Source: Macropodus opercularis (taxonomy: Eukaryota > Chordata > Actinopteri > Anabantiformes > Osphronemidae). From it: 64,000 nt of DNA. The position numbers and the translations under genes were made by a program. Below the pieces are notes generated by a model. The model searched no databases. It worked only from the letters and a program-made list of their open reading frames with translations, and was not told where the DNA came from. Positions 19,618 to 28,985 of this stretch are shown here, one piece after another. Location of the stretch: the NCBI GenBank assembly GCA_030770545.1, contig JAUCMP010000030.1:4565001-4629000 (forward strand), in the 5' to 3' direction. The first letter of the stretch is position 1. Each line of letters opens with the position of its first letter.

Positions 19618-20567
19618 CAACAGCGCTACATGCTGCTCTGTCACACCTGGAGCAGCAGGGCAGCTACGTGAGGATGCTCTTTGTGGATTACAGCTCGGCT
19701 TTCAACACCATCCTCCCACACAAGCTGGTGGCCACATTCAACCTGCATGTGGATCCGCAGCTTCCTCTCTGGTCGCAGACAGGCCCCCACACATCCACGG
19801 CCCTGAGCCTCAGCACCGGCTCCCCCCAGGGCTGTTAGTCCGCTGCTCTACTCGCTCTACACACACGACTGCAGCCCTGTCCATCACTGCAACACCATCA
19901 TAAAGTTTGCAGACGACACTACAGTGGTGGCTCATCTCTGACGGGGACGAGTCTGCCTACAGAGACGAGGTGGAGCAACTAGTGATGTGGTGTACGACCA
20001 ACAACCTTCTCCTCAACATTTCAAAAACAAAAGAACTCATAATAGACTTCAGGAGAAAAAAGACAGACGTTCCACCATTACACATCGGCAGGGACTGTGT
20101 GGAGAGGGTGGCAGACTTCCGCTTCCTGGGAGTACACATAGAGGAGAGTCTGACCTGGAGCGCAAACACCTCTGAGCTGCTGAAAAAGGCCCAGCAGAGA
20201 CTGTAACAACATCACACAAAGACTGTTGGTGTCCTTTTACAGAGCTAGCATAGAAAGTATACTAACATACTGTATATGCATATGGTTCACCAGCAGCACA
20301 GCAGCTCAGAGGAAAGCTCTCCAAGGGGTCATCAACACCGCACAGAAGATTGTTGGCTGCCCTCTCCCCACATTGGAAAACCTACACAGCTCCCGTTGCC
20401 TCAGGAAAGCACAGGACATTGTGAAAGACACTTCTCACCCAGGCCACTCCCTGTTTGAACTGCTGCCCTCAGGCAGACGGTACAGACTATGCAAGACTAG
20501 GACTAACAGACTCAAGCACAGTTGTTATCCCACTTTACTATCCGCTCTGAACGCTGCTAAAAAATAA
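19612..20567 (+). pseudogene. LINE reverse transcriptase, remainder, in several frames
   Basis: This continues the RT. Motif A is GSYVRMLFVDYSSAFNTILP, motif B is LSTGSPQGC followed by a stop at about 19,835, and motif C is IIKFADDTTVVAHL (FADD, about 19.90-19.94 kb). Another shift leads to a frame (19,907-20,206) with AYRDEVEQLVMWCTTNNLLL, FRFLGVHIEESLTWS and LLKKAQQRL. The last frame (20,226-20,567) is the C-terminal tail with FYRASIESILTYCICIWF and LFELLPSGRRYRL. Catalytic aspartates are all still encoded, but not in one frame. Confidence 0.88.
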
Positions 20568-20767
20568 TGCAAAACTCAAGTCTGGACCAATGCAATGTAC
20601 GATGTTTGTGTGGGTTTTTAGATGTTTTTTTTACTCTTATTTATTGTTTTAGTTTTTTTACCTCGTATGAATGATGCACTGTATGGAAAGCACCTGTTAA
20701 ATGACTGGAGAGCACTTTTTTAAATTTCACTGTACAAGTGACAGCGACAATAAAGAATCGATCTGTT

Positions 20768-21396
20768 CAGGAATTTATCAGGTTTAATCAACTTACAGAT
20801 GACACCGGTACAGTTGAGGATGGGGGTTTAGTCTGTTTTATTTTTACAGTTTTGCTACGACCTGATACAGGTTAAGATGCAATTCATTGAATCTCTTACT
20901 GGTGGGTGGAGGTTTCAAAAATCAAAGGAGCTTAAAATGAACATGTAGCATTCGGTCTACTCTGGCTGAATGTTTCTAGCTAACAGACATTGACCACAGG
21001 GGAAGGAGAGCTAGCACGCTTGCTCTTTCTTTGCCGTATGACAACCACGCTTTCTCTGCAGAATAAGGGAGAAGGGGGTGGTGCAAGAGAGTCCGGCTCA
21101 GCCGAGTTTGGTGGATGGACAAAGGGGCTTGAAAACCAGAAGGTGCGTAAAAGGCACGACAGGGTTACTCCCAAACCCAGCCAACACACATAGAGACGCC
21201 TTCACACACACGCTACACGCACAACCTCACACACAAGCAGCAGAGAGAGAGTCCCAAGAGCACCGACGCAGGGAGAAAGTGGACGTCCTCCGAAGAAAGA
21301 GCTGGGGTTGAAACCCGGGTAAGACGGCAGCGAAGGGGCCTGGATCCGGTGCCGCCGCCGTGTCCGAACAGAACAAACGAACCGCTGGAATGGATC
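20768..21396. other. Unassigned interval after the LINE
   Basis: The first 50 bp continue the 34-kb paralogue (AGGAATTTATCAGGTTTAAT, ACTTACAGATG). The remainder holds CA-rich sequence near 21.2 kb and several overlapping short frames, none recognisable. Confidence 0.45.
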
Positions 21397-21744
21397 GTTT
21401 CTGGTCCTTCAGCTGGTCGGACAGCCGGGCGCAGGTGGCCTGGATGTACCAGCCGCGCTGGCGGAGGGCACGCAAACCCAGCTCGTCTGTGACCTCTGCA
21501 GCATTCATAGCGTTGGGCAGATGCTGGGAGGGGAAACTGAAATGTATCGAGCTGGTTCCGAAAACTCACGTCAGTGAAGGTGCTAAACGTCACGTGTATG
21601 CGCCAAAGAAACAAATGCGACCTCACCTGTTTATTTGCCAACACGAGCAGCGCAGCGTCTCCGAGTTGGTCCTCGGCGAACATGCTGGACGGCTCCTCGC
21701 CTCGTTCACTCGCTCTCTGCCGTTGCTGAGCCCGAGAACCAAAA
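21397..21744 (-). pseudogene. ADP-ribosylation factor (ARF1-like) relic, two exons
   Basis: This is the C-terminal part of an ARF small GTPase (vesicle-coat recruitment at Golgi membranes). Exon A (21,744-21,627) encodes SNGRERVNEAR, a 4-bp deletion frameshift, then SSMFAEDQLGDAALLVLANK and Q before a GTGAGG donor. The intron is about 100 bp. Exon B (21,523-21,397) follows CTCCCAG and encodes HLPNAMNAAEVTDELGLRAL, GWYIQATCA, then SDQLKDQK. The guanine-binding NKxD is altered to NK-Q-H (Asp replaced by His), the TSGDGLYEGLDW segment is missing, and the expected TGA after DQK is CGA. The retained intron shows it is not a processed copy. Assignment to the ARF family is secure; the closest member is less so. 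Confidence 0.82.
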
Positions 21745-22075
21745 CACAGCATTTACAGCATTAAAACCTGTGACCAGGGATGAACAAAGGTTTACCTGAA
21801 CAGTCCATTCCAACAAAAACGATCCCTCTCAGGTTGAAAGCTGTGGAAATAATTCTATGCAAATGACTCCTGCTGCTTAATAATTCGCTTCTCTGGATAA
21901 AAGCCACATCCTCATATTCATGCCCACGCGGAGACGTCAGACTCCCAGTGAACCACACAGAATCCAACTGCTGGACAGTAACAACTCTCTTCAATCCTCA
22001 AGGCTGAGGACAAATGAGACACGAGGATGTTTCACACTGTCTGTTAATGTACAGCTGGTAGATGGTTCATCGTCC

Positions 22076-22130
22076 CTTGACATTTTCTGACACACTTGCA
22101 ACGGTGCCGGTATTTTTGGCCATGACTGTA
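22076..22130 (-). mobile_element. Tc1-type terminal repeat relic
   Basis: On the minus strand: TACAGTCATGGCCAAAAATA, then CCGGCACCGTTGCAAGTGTG, TCAGAAAATGTCAAG. This is the terminal segment of a common fish Tc1/mariner family. No transposase or partner end was seen nearby. Confidence 0.55.
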
Positions 22131-23552
22131 CATGTTCAGCCTGGAATTTAGCTGCAGTTTCATCATCGTCGTCATGTCAGGAAAACACAGATTGGCATAA
22201 TGTGGACCTTTGACAACTGAATACTTCACCAGTCATGGCTTCACCAGCCTCAGCCTCATCCCTTAAGCACCGATGAGGACACCTATGGGCAGCAATGTTC
22301 ACCAACACCAGCTACCACCCCCACCCCTCCTCACCTTCAGTGTTCTGGAGGTAGTGGCGCCACAGCGCCCACACTGTGAAGCTGATGTTCTTGTATTCAC
22401 AGTTTCAACATTAAGCTGAAGTTACATGATGCAAAATAATAGAGTATCATTAGATGGGTTGAACACCAGCCTTGTACTTCAACCGCACTTAAGCTTGTGT
22501 TGGGCCTCTACCACTAGGCACAGTAGCAGACTAACCATCTGCTGCTGGGAGATTTCTCTGATATATTTAGCTACTTCATGCTTTTTAGATAAATGAATAT
22601 GCTTGTATATAATGTTAAAACCTAAAAAAAATAATTTCCCCCCCATCTTCAAAAGTCAGATGTTGAGTTGTTGGTAGTTGGTAGATTAAAGCAGACGTTA
22701 GTAACCAACCCAGTGGAGCTTTGCCTGCTCCACTGTTTCATTTCATTATCATCTCAGATTTCCTTCATTTCTCTGGTGACCCTTAGAGGCTACACTCATT
22801 CGGTAGCAGCTGCTTCTTCTTGAATGTCTCCATCTAGAGGCTAAATCTATACAACTGGAACCTAAAGTTTAGTCCGGTTAAATATTTACAGGTGTTTCTA
22901 CCTGCCAGTTCTATCCTGGACTGTCCACTGGACTCTGTGGAGGAGGTGGATGAGAGGAGCTGACATCCATCATGGACAATGCTTCTCACCCACTGCATCA
23001 ACTGTGGAGGCTCTGGCCTTGGGGGGGGAAAAAAATAGTCAAAGACCGTTTTACAGTACATTACAACTGTATCCACATGACTGACCCTAAAGAGAGTAAC
23101 AGGACAGAACAGCATTAAAACAAGCCATTTCATGCTCGTTTCTGGGCCACGTGTTTGAACAGGCCGCTGTACAAGCGCTACCATCAAAGAGCAGCACATC
23201 CTCCCAGTCACAAATAAGCATTAACTTGTGCTTCTCAGATGGAGGAACCAGCCCCATAGGTTTACTCACAGCCAGTGATCCTGAACCTGCAGCTTGGGAC
23301 ACGGCTGCAGACGCCACACAGACCTTAGAACCGTCCGCGAAGGAGGACGTGCAGTCTGGTGGACTGGCGTCAGGAGGCACTTCTCCATCCTGGTTCTGCA
23401 CAGCGGGTTCCAGATCCGTCAGGGGAGACGGGAGCACACGGAGAGAACCAAACAACACGAGTTGTTACAGCTTCTGAACTGCAAACCTCAGGTTCATGGT
23501 GCTCCTTTCAGCCCGTGCAGACTCTGGCCAATCAGTCCTCACATGTACATCC
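22131..23552. other. Interval with possible minus-strand exons, not recognised
   Basis: On the minus strand, an open stretch around 23.03-22.89 kb (RPEPPQLMQWVRSIVHDG, QLLSSTSSTESSGQSRIEL) and another around 23.46-23.27 kb (PLTDLEPAVQNQDGEVPPDA, then GSGSLA before GTGAGT) have exon-like composition and splice-like edges. I do not recognise the protein and cannot join them with confidence. The remainder is non-coding. Confidence 0.3.
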
Positions 23553-23680
23553 TGGCCCCATAGCAACATGTATGTTGACACAAACATTCTAAAAACCTTT
23601 AGGCAACAAACAGCGGCAGAGAGAGGTAGGAATTTTTACAGCTCTGCTAAAAACGTGCATTTACTTGTATTTTGTGTTCA
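23553..23680. repeat. Local direct repeat, left member
   Basis: About 120 bp (CCTGGCCCCATAGCAACATG through GTGCATTTACTTGTATTTT) recur almost without change at 24,138-24,262, in the same orientation and about 585 bp away. Both members are preceded by TTTCAGCC(C/T)GTGCAGACT. Confidence 0.9.
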
Positions 23681-24137
23681 GTTCATCCTAGTTTCGTTCA
23701 GGAAGATGTTAAGTGACTTAAGCTGCTTATTTCTGTAGAGTCAATGACTTTTATTACTTTGAATCTACTTCACTGAAACCAGCTTTGGATGCGTCAGTGT
23801 GTGTTACAGGGATCATTATGTTGATTAGTGCTTGATTTGGTTAAATGTGGATTTTCAAAAATCAGAGGACACAGTAATAGAGTAAAGCCTCTGAAAAATA
23901 TTACTATGAAGCTTTTACTGAAACATGGAATGAAGCTGCATTTACCTTCAACGCAAACGCGTTTTGTGGCCACACATGTGAACTTTTCCATTCCAATTAC
24001 GCTGCATCTGTAACAGACAGGTGCTGATGGGACAATACAGAGTGAGGAGACGTCCCTGCTGGGGTTTATTTGGGCCACGCGTCAATTTAACGCAGCTTCT
24101 GCAGCTCTGACCATGTTCATTTCAGCCTGTGCAGACT

Positions 24138-24262
24138 CATCCTGGCCCCATAGCAACATGTATGTTGACACAAACATTCTAAAAACCTTTAGGCAACAAA
24201 CAGCGGCAGAGAGAGGTAGGAATTTTTACAGCTCTGCTAAAAACGTGCATTTACTTGTATTT
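24138..24262. repeat. Local direct repeat, right member
   Basis: Near-identical partner of the repeat at 23,553. Because both members and the spacer are present in copy B, this local duplication is older than the 38-kb one. No coding content recognised. Confidence 0.9.
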
Positions 24263-24521
24263 TCTGTCAGTGCATCCTTTTACTGGACTCAGCCACGATG
24301 TGTCCGTTTGCTTTACTCGCTTTGAATTGGCTACATTGACTTTGTGCTGATTTGACTAAAGCTCGGACTCCGAGAGGAACCAGGCCATAGACGCTGGTTG
24401 TCCGGGTTTAAAGTTAACACAGCGGGGACATTTAACCTGCAATAAATTGACATGGTTGGACGGGTGAGAGGTTTTAAGGGAGGCCTGAGAGTCGACAGCT
24501 GTGTAAAGCTCTCGGTGGCAG

Positions 24522-24659
24522 GAGCTAACGGTTAGCATCGCTGTGAGCTAACGGTTAGCATCGCTGTGAGCTAACGGTTAGCATCGCTGTGAGCTAACGG
24601 TTAGCATCGCTGTGTGCTAACGGTTAGCATCGCTGTGTGCTAACGGTTAGCATCGCTGT
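24522..24659. repeat. 23-bp palindromic minisatellite, six units
   Basis: The unit is GCTAACGGTTAGC plus ATCGCTGTGA or ATCGCTGTGT. GCTAAC and GTTAGC are perfect inverted arms around a central G, so each unit can form a small hairpin. Six full units and part of a seventh are here; copy B has four. Related GCTAGC/GTTAGC words continue downstream to about 24.73 kb. Confidence 0.95.
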
Positions 24660-25523
24660 GTGCTAACGCTTCTTATGCTAAAGATGAGCGCCTGCATGGC
24701 GGTGCTAGCCGTTAGCACGCCGATGCTAAGTGAAGCTCGGTACCTGCTCCTGTGTCCCACTCTCCCCTCTGAGAGGTTCCTCCTTTGGGGAACCGACCAC
24801 GGCCTCCGCTTCTCCGGCAGAACGAACACGTCCAGACCAAGTCACGCAGCCAAGTCCACGACACTCTGCGCAGACAGGAAGCGTTGCTATGGCGACGCTT
24901 TGTTAGGTTCAGGCCGTCCCCTGGTCTCTGGTCTGCACAAGTATAATGAGCTTGAACAATGATCTGTTATTGTGGGACTGTGTTGGTACGTGAATAACGT
25001 TACGGTTCCTTATCATTACGCTGTGTGATACTCCTAGAAAGTAAACACGTAAATGGCTGCAGCCGCTTCACAGGCGTCACACGTTAGATTCCCTGTCACA
25101 CGCTGCTGTTCCTGTGACGCAGCCAGAGCTGAATTAATTGGGTTTAGTTACTGTAAGTTAATGGTACGAACTGGAGTTTGGGGAGCGAACGTGACGTCAT
25201 CTTGGTGGTGGCCAACATCTCAGAGAACAGCAGCATGTTCCACTAACACTGACTACAGAGGCTGAGTGGAAGGTGCTCATGTTCCCCAGCCTGACGTATT
25301 GAACACGAGGTCACAGGTCAAACAACGCGCGACACCGAGGAGAAACGTTCTCACCGAGGTTTGCAAAGCAGCTGCTGGGAGCGAAACCTTCTGCGACACG
25401 TCAGCCTGCGTCCACCTAGAAAAGACTGCATCCGTGTGTTTCTGCCATTAAACACGGACCCAATGTGAAGCTCTGCTTGTTCATCCTGATTATTGGATTT
25501 GAAATTGAAAACACAATGTTTTC
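24660..25523. other. CpG-rich then ordinary non-coding interval
   Basis: The first 250 bp are relatively CpG-rich and contain an X-box match (24,883-24,896), with an ACCGCCATG on the minus strand near 24.70 kb. This may be a promoter of an unrecognised minus-strand gene. Beyond 24.95 kb nothing is identifiable until the acceptor-like TGTCATTACAG at 25,568-25,578. Confidence 0.4.
24883..24896 (-). promoter_or_regulatory. RFX X-box match
   Basis: The minus strand reads GTCGCCATAGCAAC, a full match to the X-box pattern GTNRCC-N(0-3)-RGYAAC with a 2-bp spacer. RFX factors bind such sites in promoters of ciliary and some immune genes. The local CpG-richness and position upstream of a Kozak-like minus-strand ATG make a promoter role plausible. 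No downstream gene is identified. Confidence 0.45.
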
Positions 25524-26066
25524 ATGGTGTCACTGACATTTGATTCCAAAATAAACTTTAGTATTGTGTCATTACAGATGAGACAACGAGAAGAAAGGAA
25601 GATAGAAAAGATGGAGGTTATAGTTGAAGAGGAAGAGGACAAGGAGGAGGTAAAGGAGGAGGAGGTGGAGGAGGTGGAAAATAGAAAAAAAAAGAGGGAG
25701 ACAATAAAAAAGGAGAAAAGGGAAGAAAAGGACAAACTAAAGAGGGAGAAAAGAGAAAGAAAAAGAGAGGAAAAAGAGGAGAAAGAAAAAAGAAAAAGAG
25801 AGAAAAAGGAGGAGAAAGAAGAAAGAAAAAGAGAGAAAGAGGAGGAGAAAGAGAAAAGAAAAAGGGAAATAAGGAAAGAAAAGGAAAGGAGAAAGAAGAA
25901 GAAAGAGGAGGAAAAATTAAGAAAACTAGTTTTAGAAACGATTAAAGAAACAAGAATTAAATGCGAGAAATGGGAGAAACAAAACTACAGAAATTATAAT
26001 TGGCAACGTGAAATTAAAAAAGCAAAAATAACAAGACCTCTTGACATGAACCAAATTTGCTGCTAA
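25524..26066 (+). other. Lys/Glu-rich open frame (low complexity), possible exon
   Basis: A 180-codon frame, almost entirely E, K and R from residue 18 to 135 (for example KREKRERKREEKEEKEKRKR), predicted as a single charged helix. It ends with a more mixed tail (LVLETIKETRIKCEKWEKQN) and a TAA. An acceptor-like TGTCATTACAG lies at 25,568-25,578, directly before ATGAGACAACG. The purine-only composition continues into the adjoining minisatellite, so the open frame may be a by-product of GA-rich DNA. The mixed tail is the only argument for a real exon. Confidence 0.25.
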
Positions 26067-26089
26067 AATACTGAAAAACGGTGAAAGGG

Positions 26090-26445
26090 AGGATTGGAGA
26101 AAGGGAAAAAAGGTGAGAGAGGAGGAGGAGAAAGGGAAAAAAGGTGAGAGAGGAGGAGGAGAACAAAGGAAAAAAAGGTGAGAGAGGAGGAGGAGAAGAA
26201 AAAGAAAAAGTGAGAGAGGAGGAGGAGAACAAAGAAAAAAAGGTGAGAGAGGAGGAGGAGAAGAAAAAGAAAAAGTGAGAGAGGAGGAGGAGAACAAAGA
26301 AAAAAAGGTGAGAGAGGAGGAGGAGAAGAAAGAGAAAAGGTGAGAGAGGAGGAGAACAAAGGAAAAAAAGGTGAGAGAGGAGGAGGAGAAGAAAAAGGAA
26401 AGGTGAGAGAGGAGGAGGAGGAGAAAGAAAGAAAAAGGGAGATGG
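26090..26445 (+). repeat. Purine-only minisatellite (~28-38-bp units)
   Basis: About ten units of the form GGTGAGAGAGGAGGAGGAGA plus (A/C)AAAGRAAAAA. The plus strand is almost pure purine for more than 350 bp. Most units contain AGGTGAGA, a good 5' splice-site word. The opposite strand is open in all frames as Ser/Pro/Leu/Phe repeats, which are artefacts of composition. Confidence 0.92.
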
Positions 26446-26772
26446 AGGAGGAGGAGGCTCAAAAAGAGTGGAAAGAATAAAAATAAGAGGTAGTAGGAGG
26501 AGCACAGGAGCAGCCTGACAGCCTGGGCCACTCAATGTCAAAGTAAGACACTAATGGTTTCTACTGTAAATGTCTGTGGCAGCCACCTGACGACAACGTG
26601 ACCAGCGGTGACGCCGCGACCGTGGTGTGTGTGGCGTTAAGGTCAAGGAGGTCGGCGGGTGTGTGTCTGTGTGGGAGGAGCGTGTGTGTGTGTTGGTACC
26701 AACGAGCTACAGCTGCGCTGTATGAGCGCACACTGAGCGTTGGACGCGAAGCTGCCGTCAGCAGCCACGACG

Positions 26773-27850
26773 AGCCTGGGACTGACGAGCCTCAGGAGAC
26801 AGGAGTCGGCCACCAATCGTAGGGTCGGCGGTCGGCTCCCGGCTCCTCCGGACTTGATGGAAATGTCCACGTGACAGCAGTGCAGCGAGAACAAAAGACT
26901 AAAGGGGCTCATGTACCATTTAAAAATGTAAAATAGAAAAGTATCGCGTCCGTAAGTCGACTCAGTGACCACCGCTACCGGCCGGGTTTGGAAGGCTGGT
27001 TCGCCCACGACGGGTAAGATCCCACCTCAAACCCCGGGACGACCTAAGGCAGGCACAGTCACGATAACCTGGGAGGCTGTTTTCTCTGACGCGCCAGGCA
27101 CATGCCCCCAAAACACGACGACACGGAGACGGTGGTGGGTAGGGCCGCCATCGTCTCGGTGCCAAATGGCGTTCAAAGGAACGGGCAGAGTAGCGGGTGC
27201 GAGAATCCAACAACAGCCTCTTAGCTGCTAGTGGTGCGTTAACATGGAAGGCTGGTTCGCCCGTGACGGTAAGATCCCACCTCAAACCCCGGGACGACCT
27301 AAGGCACAGTCACGATTGTTTGAAGTCACTTACGAGCCTCAGGAGACAGGAGTCGTCCACCAATCGTAGGGTCGGCGGTTCGACTCCCGGCTCCTCTGGA
27401 TTTGATTGATGGTTGATGTGTCGTTCAGACGCTGGACTGACTATGAGTCCACTCAGTGACCTCCAGGTTTGGAAGGCTGGTTCGCCCATGACGGGTAACA
27501 TTCGTAAACCGGGAGGCACAGTCACGATAACCTGGGAGGCTGTTTTCTAGGGTGCATGCCCCCAAAACATGACAAGTCGGGACTAACGAGCCTCAGGAGA
27601 CAGGAGTCGGCCACCAATCGTAGGGTCGGCGGTTCGACTCCCGGCTCCTCTGGACTCTGGTTGATTTGTTCTTCAGACACTGAAGGCTGACAGTTGTTCC
27701 CAGTGTGTGAATGTATCTCAAAGTGCTGCATGAGTCCACTCAGTGACCTCCAGGTTTGGAAGGCTGGTTCGCCCATGACGGGTAACAATCTTTAACCCGG
27801 AGGCACAGTCACGATAACCTGGGAGGCGGTTGTGTCACACCAGGCACGTG
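26773..27850 (+). repeat. Tandem array of tRNA-like modules
   Basis: Two alternating modules recur at roughly 240-300-bp spacing. Module 1 (26,775; 27,334; 27,578) is GAGCCTCAGGAGACAGGAGT, then CCACCAATCGTAGGGTCGGC, GGTTCGACTCCCGGCTCCTC. GGTTCGACTCC (27,377-27,387 and 27,631-27,641) is a perfect Pol III B box, and the block matches the tRNA-like head of a common teleost SINE-like repeat. Module 2 (26,988; 27,245; 27,470; 27,759) is GGAAGGCTGGTTCGCCC, GACGGGTAA and GGCACAGTCACGATAACCTG, unassigned. No clear A box. Part of module 2 also occurs at 11.98 kb. Confidence 0.75.
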
Positions 27851-28020
27851 CCCCCCAGCCCAGCCTGCTCCCCCAGCTTCCTCCATCAGAGTGACTGTGC
27901 TGCTGTGTTTGGTAGTTTGGTGTCATCAGGTGGTCGCCTTGTGCATTTATAGAAGAAACCTTTAACTGGTATAAGGCTGCTCCTAAATGAATTTATTGAA
28001 CTCAAGTTAAGCTGTGATGT

Positions 28021-28370
28021 CTCCAGTCCAGACAGCAACAAGGAGCCGGGTTGGATTCCCGGGTGGCCCAGGTGCTTTTCTGTGAGGAGTTTGCATGTTC
28101 TCCTCGTGTCGGTTTCCTCCCACAGTCCAAAGACATGCAGTCATTTAACTGGAGACTCTAAACTGTGACTGTTTGTTCCTCTCTGCCTGTATGTGGTTCT
28201 GTGATGGACTGGCGACCTGTCCAGGCTAAACCCTGCCGCTCGCCCACATAGAAAGTTAGAAAGGTGCTTTATTCAAGCCACAGCACAGCGTCCAGCAGAA
28301 ACCAGTGACAGCTGGGACAGGCTCCAGCAGCCGCCACCCTTAAAGCGGGTGAGCGGCTGAAGATGAGTGC
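28021..28370 (+). mobile_element. tRNA-headed SINE-like teleost repeat
   Basis: The head carries a degraded B box (GGGTTGGATTCCCGG), followed by the body words GAGTTTGCATGTTCTCCTCG, TTTCCTCCCACAGTCCAAAG, ACATGCAG, GTGATGGACTGGCGACCTGT, CCAGG and TGACAGCTGGGACAGGCTCC, ending GAGCGGCTGAAGATGA. This is a very abundant fish interspersed repeat. It is a truncated and diverged copy. Confidence 0.8.
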
Positions 28371-28800
28371 CCCCTTCCTCCCTCCACGCTTACAGCCCCC
28401 GCCTCAGCACCCACTTCACTCTCCAGGTGAGTGACCTCTGCTCAGCCGTCCACCCCTTCAGGGAGGCGGCGGCTCATCGGGACGTTACCTGTGTTGTTCG
28501 AGTCACGGGAGTCACGGCGTGAACGTAAAGGTGTCGAGGTTCCTGGGGTGAGTTGTACTGACTGTAGCCTACACGAGTGGAGGCCAGGGGTGGGTGGACC
28601 TCTCTGTTTGGTAGGTCTGTTTGGTCCAGAAGAGTCTGGTTGTTAGTGGAGAGGCTGTAGGTGAAGGTTTCTCAAGCCACGTTAGGTCACATGTACGAAG
28701 TTCGTACCGAAATATGGAGAGATGCTAAATGTCAGTCTCCATGATTGTATTAATAGGTTAGAGTAGTGTTGGTTGTGTTTTATTGGTAGGATTTATTATG
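28371..28800. other. Unassigned interval
   Basis: No gene or repeat recognised. Short frames only. Confidence 0.4.
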
Positions 28801-28985
28801 CTTATATTACTAGGTTATGTTTATATTAGTGGTTGTTTATATTAGTAGCTTGTTTGTGGTAGTGGGTTGTTTATACTAGTAGTTTATGTTTATATTAGTA
28901 GGTTATGTTTATATTAGTGGTTGTTTATATTAGTAGCTTGTTTGTGTTAGTGGGTTGTTTTTATTGGTAGGTTGTGTTTGTTGGT
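28801..28985. repeat. AT/GT-rich minisatellite
   Basis: Words of the type TTATATTAGTAGGTTATGTT, TTATATTAGTGGTTGTTTAT and AGTAGCTTGTTTGTG recur. A higher-order unit of about 90 bp is present twice (from about 28,812 and 28,903). Units are imperfect. Confidence 0.8.

Larger units (their letters stand above)
18343..20767 (+). mobile_element. 5'-truncated EN-RT LINE (Rex1/L2-CR1 group), copy A
   Basis: A non-LTR retrotransposon that would copy itself by target-primed reverse transcription. It starts inside the endonuclease domain, runs through the RT and ends GACAATAAAGAATCGATC just before TGTTCAGGAAT. The 5' flank ends TGTTC, so TGTTC is a likely target-site duplication. This is supported by the LINE-free paralogue at 34.05 kb, which reads GTGTTCAGGAAT. 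The 3' UTR (20.57-20.76 kb) is T-rich with runs of T. Four frame interruptions make it non-autonomous. The truncation at the 5' end is typical of this class. Copy B is virtually identical. Confidence 0.88.
1..26010. repeat. Copy A of a ~38-kb direct duplication
   Basis: This stretch matches 38,070-64,000 in the same orientation and order along its whole length. The offset is +38,069 up to about 5.14 kb, +38,041 up to about 11.85 kb, +38,036 up to about 24.6 kb and +37,990 after that. Each step is explained by one visible indel. Substitutions are sparse: about six in the first 5 kb, a cluster between 9.0 and 9.9 kb, and none noticed by eye between 18.5 and 22.4 kb. Shared frameshifts in the LINE, Penelope, B7-like and ARF relics show that the decay came before the duplication. 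Neither outer breakpoint is visible. The sequence alone cannot separate a recent tandem duplication from two haplotypes assembled in series. Confidence 0.97.

Noticed and set aside
25932..26541. Minus-strand frames of 175-199 codons rich in Ser, Leu, Phe and Pro
   Set aside because: Complement of a purine-only minisatellite; no motif and all frames open.
27370..27410. A functional tRNA gene at the B box
   Set aside because: No A box at the right distance and no cloverleaf could be drawn; it is the tRNA-like head of a repeat.
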